From Bacteroidales bacterium (lineage in GTDB: Bacteria > Bacteroidota > Bacteroidia > Bacteroidales > UBA7960): 6,498 bases of DNA. The stretch covers positions 1 through 6,498 of the forward strand of contig PWND01000281.1 of the NCBI GenBank assembly GCA_003557965.1. The letters are read 5' to 3'. Position numbers and translations under genes: made by a program. Shown here piece after piece: positions 5,305 to 6,498 of this stretch; the stretch's first letter is position 1; each line of letters begins with the position of its first letter. The notes under the pieces were generated by a model that did no database searches, had not been told where the DNA came from, and saw only the letters and a program-made list of their open reading frames with translations.

Positions 5305-6498
5305 AATTTAGTTTAGTTGAAACTCATTCTTTAAATGTAGCACTATATGCCTTTATAGCTTTAAATCCTTTTATTCGATGGATTGTGCCTAATGAAATAT
5401 TTTATGTGTTTTTTATAGTGACTACTCTTACTTTAGTGGGCATTTCAACTAAAAAGAAATATTTCATTTTTTCAAATTATCGCCTATTTATAGGGGTGAT
5501 AATGTTAGTATTTCTAATTTATATTACTTTTCCCTTTCATGAATATTCGCAATTAAGACTTGGTCATATTGCATGGTTTTCCCCACTTTTTATAATTTTA
5601 TTCTACAATAATGAAATTTTATTTAAAGCATATGTAAAGTTAAAATATATATTAATCATTATTTGTATTACATCTTTGGTTGTGTTTTCAGCAACCAATG
5701 CAGGAATTACTTTACCTTATATTACTATTTATCCTGAATTTAGAAGTAATCCTCAAGATTATTATAGACTATATGGTATAGTTGTTGAATTATATCGAGG
5801 TGGTTTTTTCATTTCAGGTGGAGATATTACAAGAAACTCAGGAGCATTTGCCGAACCAGGGCATTTCGCGATAATATTAATTTTAATGCTTTTCCTTGAA
5901 AAATTAGATTTTTCAAAATTAAGTAGCAAAATATATTTTATTACTGGCATAACCACATTATCACCTTTTTTTATAATATTTGTGCTTGCTGCATTAATAT
6001 TTAGTTTAAAAATCACCAATAAAATCAGGAAAACATTAATTACTTTTACGATTGTAATTATATCAATGCTGCTTGTATCATTTAGTGATACTTTTATTGG
6101 GGAACAGGTAAGGTATTTGGCTTATGAAAGGCAAATACAAAGCTTCGAAAATCCTGCTGAAATGAGGGTTGGACAAGAATTTATAGGCATCTATTCCAAC
6201 TTTATAAAATCAAATGACGTAATATTAGGATTAGGTTATTCAGCGGGAGAGAGTATTGAAGTTAATACTTCATCCAATTATAGAGCCTTTATTTTTAGGT
6301 TTGGTATTTTTGGTCTAATGTTATGGTTAGTGCTTATTATTTCTTTCTTGCTTAAATATAATATAAAATTATCAATATTATTATTATTAACTATGTTAGG
6401 AGTTATCTTTCACAGACAATGGTTGGTATTGTTACCTACTATATATTTATTATTAATTCTTTTGATTGGGGTGCATGATTTTGAGAACAATGATATAA
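5301..6498 (+). CDS. Wzy-type O-antigen/polysaccharide polymerase, 3' partial
   Basis: The frame opens at ATG 5301, overlapping the glycosyltransferase stop by 4 bp, and stays open through 399 codons to the window edge, so the end is missing. The TAA formed by the last three bases is out of frame. The product is very hydrophobic with about 10-12 membrane segments (roughly 11-30, 33-48, 62-77, 90-101, 116-131, 188-200, 211-236, 244-260, 338-361, 366-400). Two larger polar loops (about 132-187 and 261-335) fit the two periplasmic loops of Wzy polymerases. RNSGAFAEPG (178-187) matches the Arg/Glu-Pro loop motif seen in many Wzy and O-antigen ligase-like proteins, and RVGQEF with LGLGYSAGE (289-328) fits the second loop. 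It would join repeat units after flipping. An O-antigen ligase (WaaL-like) is the main alternative, but the flippase and glycosyltransferase context favours Wzy. Little should be missing, judging from the length. Confidence 0.85.
   Translation, partial: MKFSLVETHSLNVALYAFIALNPFIRWIVPNEIFYVFFIVTTLTLVGISTKKKYFIFSNYRLFIGVIMLVFLIYITFPFHEYSQLRLGHIAWFSPLFIILFYNNEILFKAYVKLKYILIIICITSLVVFSATNAGITLPYITIYPEFRSNPQDYYRLYGIVVELYRGGFFISGGDITRNSGAFAEPGHFAIILILMLFLEKLDFSKLSSKIYFITGITTLSPFFIIFVLAALIFSLKITNKIRKTLITFTIVIISMLLVSFSDTFIGEQVRYLAYERQIQSFENPAEMRVGQEFIGIYSNFIKSNDVILGLGYSAGESIEVNTSSNYRAFIFRFGIFGLMLWLVLIISFLLKYNIKLSILLLLTMLGVIFHRQWLVLLPTIYLLLILLIGVHDFENNDI

Noticed and set aside
5762..6019. Open frame of 85 codons on the minus strand
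   Set aside because: It is antisense to the polymerase gene over its conserved EPG motif. The plus-strand reading explains this stretch.
6496..6498. TAA at the window end as the stop of the polymerase gene
   Set aside because: The polymerase codons fall at 6495-6497 (ATA), so this TAA is out of frame and the gene continues beyond the window.

Overview
The window holds part of a surface-polysaccharide (O-antigen, capsule or exopolysaccharide) biosynthesis locus. All genes lie on the + strand: a Wzx-type flippase, a MurA-like enolpyruvyl transferase, a MurB-like FAD reductase, a GT-B glycosyltransferase and a Wzy-type polymerase that runs off the right edge. The AT-rich DNA, the lack of Shine-Dalgarno motifs before the genes and the style of the flippase and polymerase suggest a member of the Bacteroidota or a close relative. 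That is an inference from style; no marker gene here fixes the taxon.

Layout: positions 1-279 hold no gene. They carry two blocks of a 7-bp tandem repeat (consensus NACC[C/T]TG) and a degenerate tail ending in CTG every 7-8 bp, which stops 16 bp before the first gene. The flippase (280-1845) begins at TTG. After a 50-bp AT-rich gap with two small palindromic elements comes the murA-like gene. Its first ATG (1962) lies downstream of the codons for the conserved SGAKN motif, so translation almost certainly starts further upstream, apparently at an ATT codon. The murB-like gene (3180, TTG start), the glycosyltransferase (4156) and the polymerase (5301) follow with gaps of 12 bp and 4 bp and a 4-bp ATGA overlap, so they look like one operon. 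GC falls clearly from the flippase to the polymerase.

The notable point is a MurA/MurB pair, with essentially all known catalytic residues present, placed between a flippase and a polymerase instead of in a cell-wall cluster. Together they would turn UDP-GlcNAc, or a related UDP-sugar, into a UDP-linked 3-O-lactyl (muramic-type) sugar. The likely model is a dedicated supply of such an acidic sugar for the repeat unit of the surface glycan. The glycosyltransferase would help assemble the unit, Wzx would flip it and Wzy would polymerise it. No initiating sugar-phosphate transferase, chain-length regulator or export gene is visible, so the locus continues outside the window.
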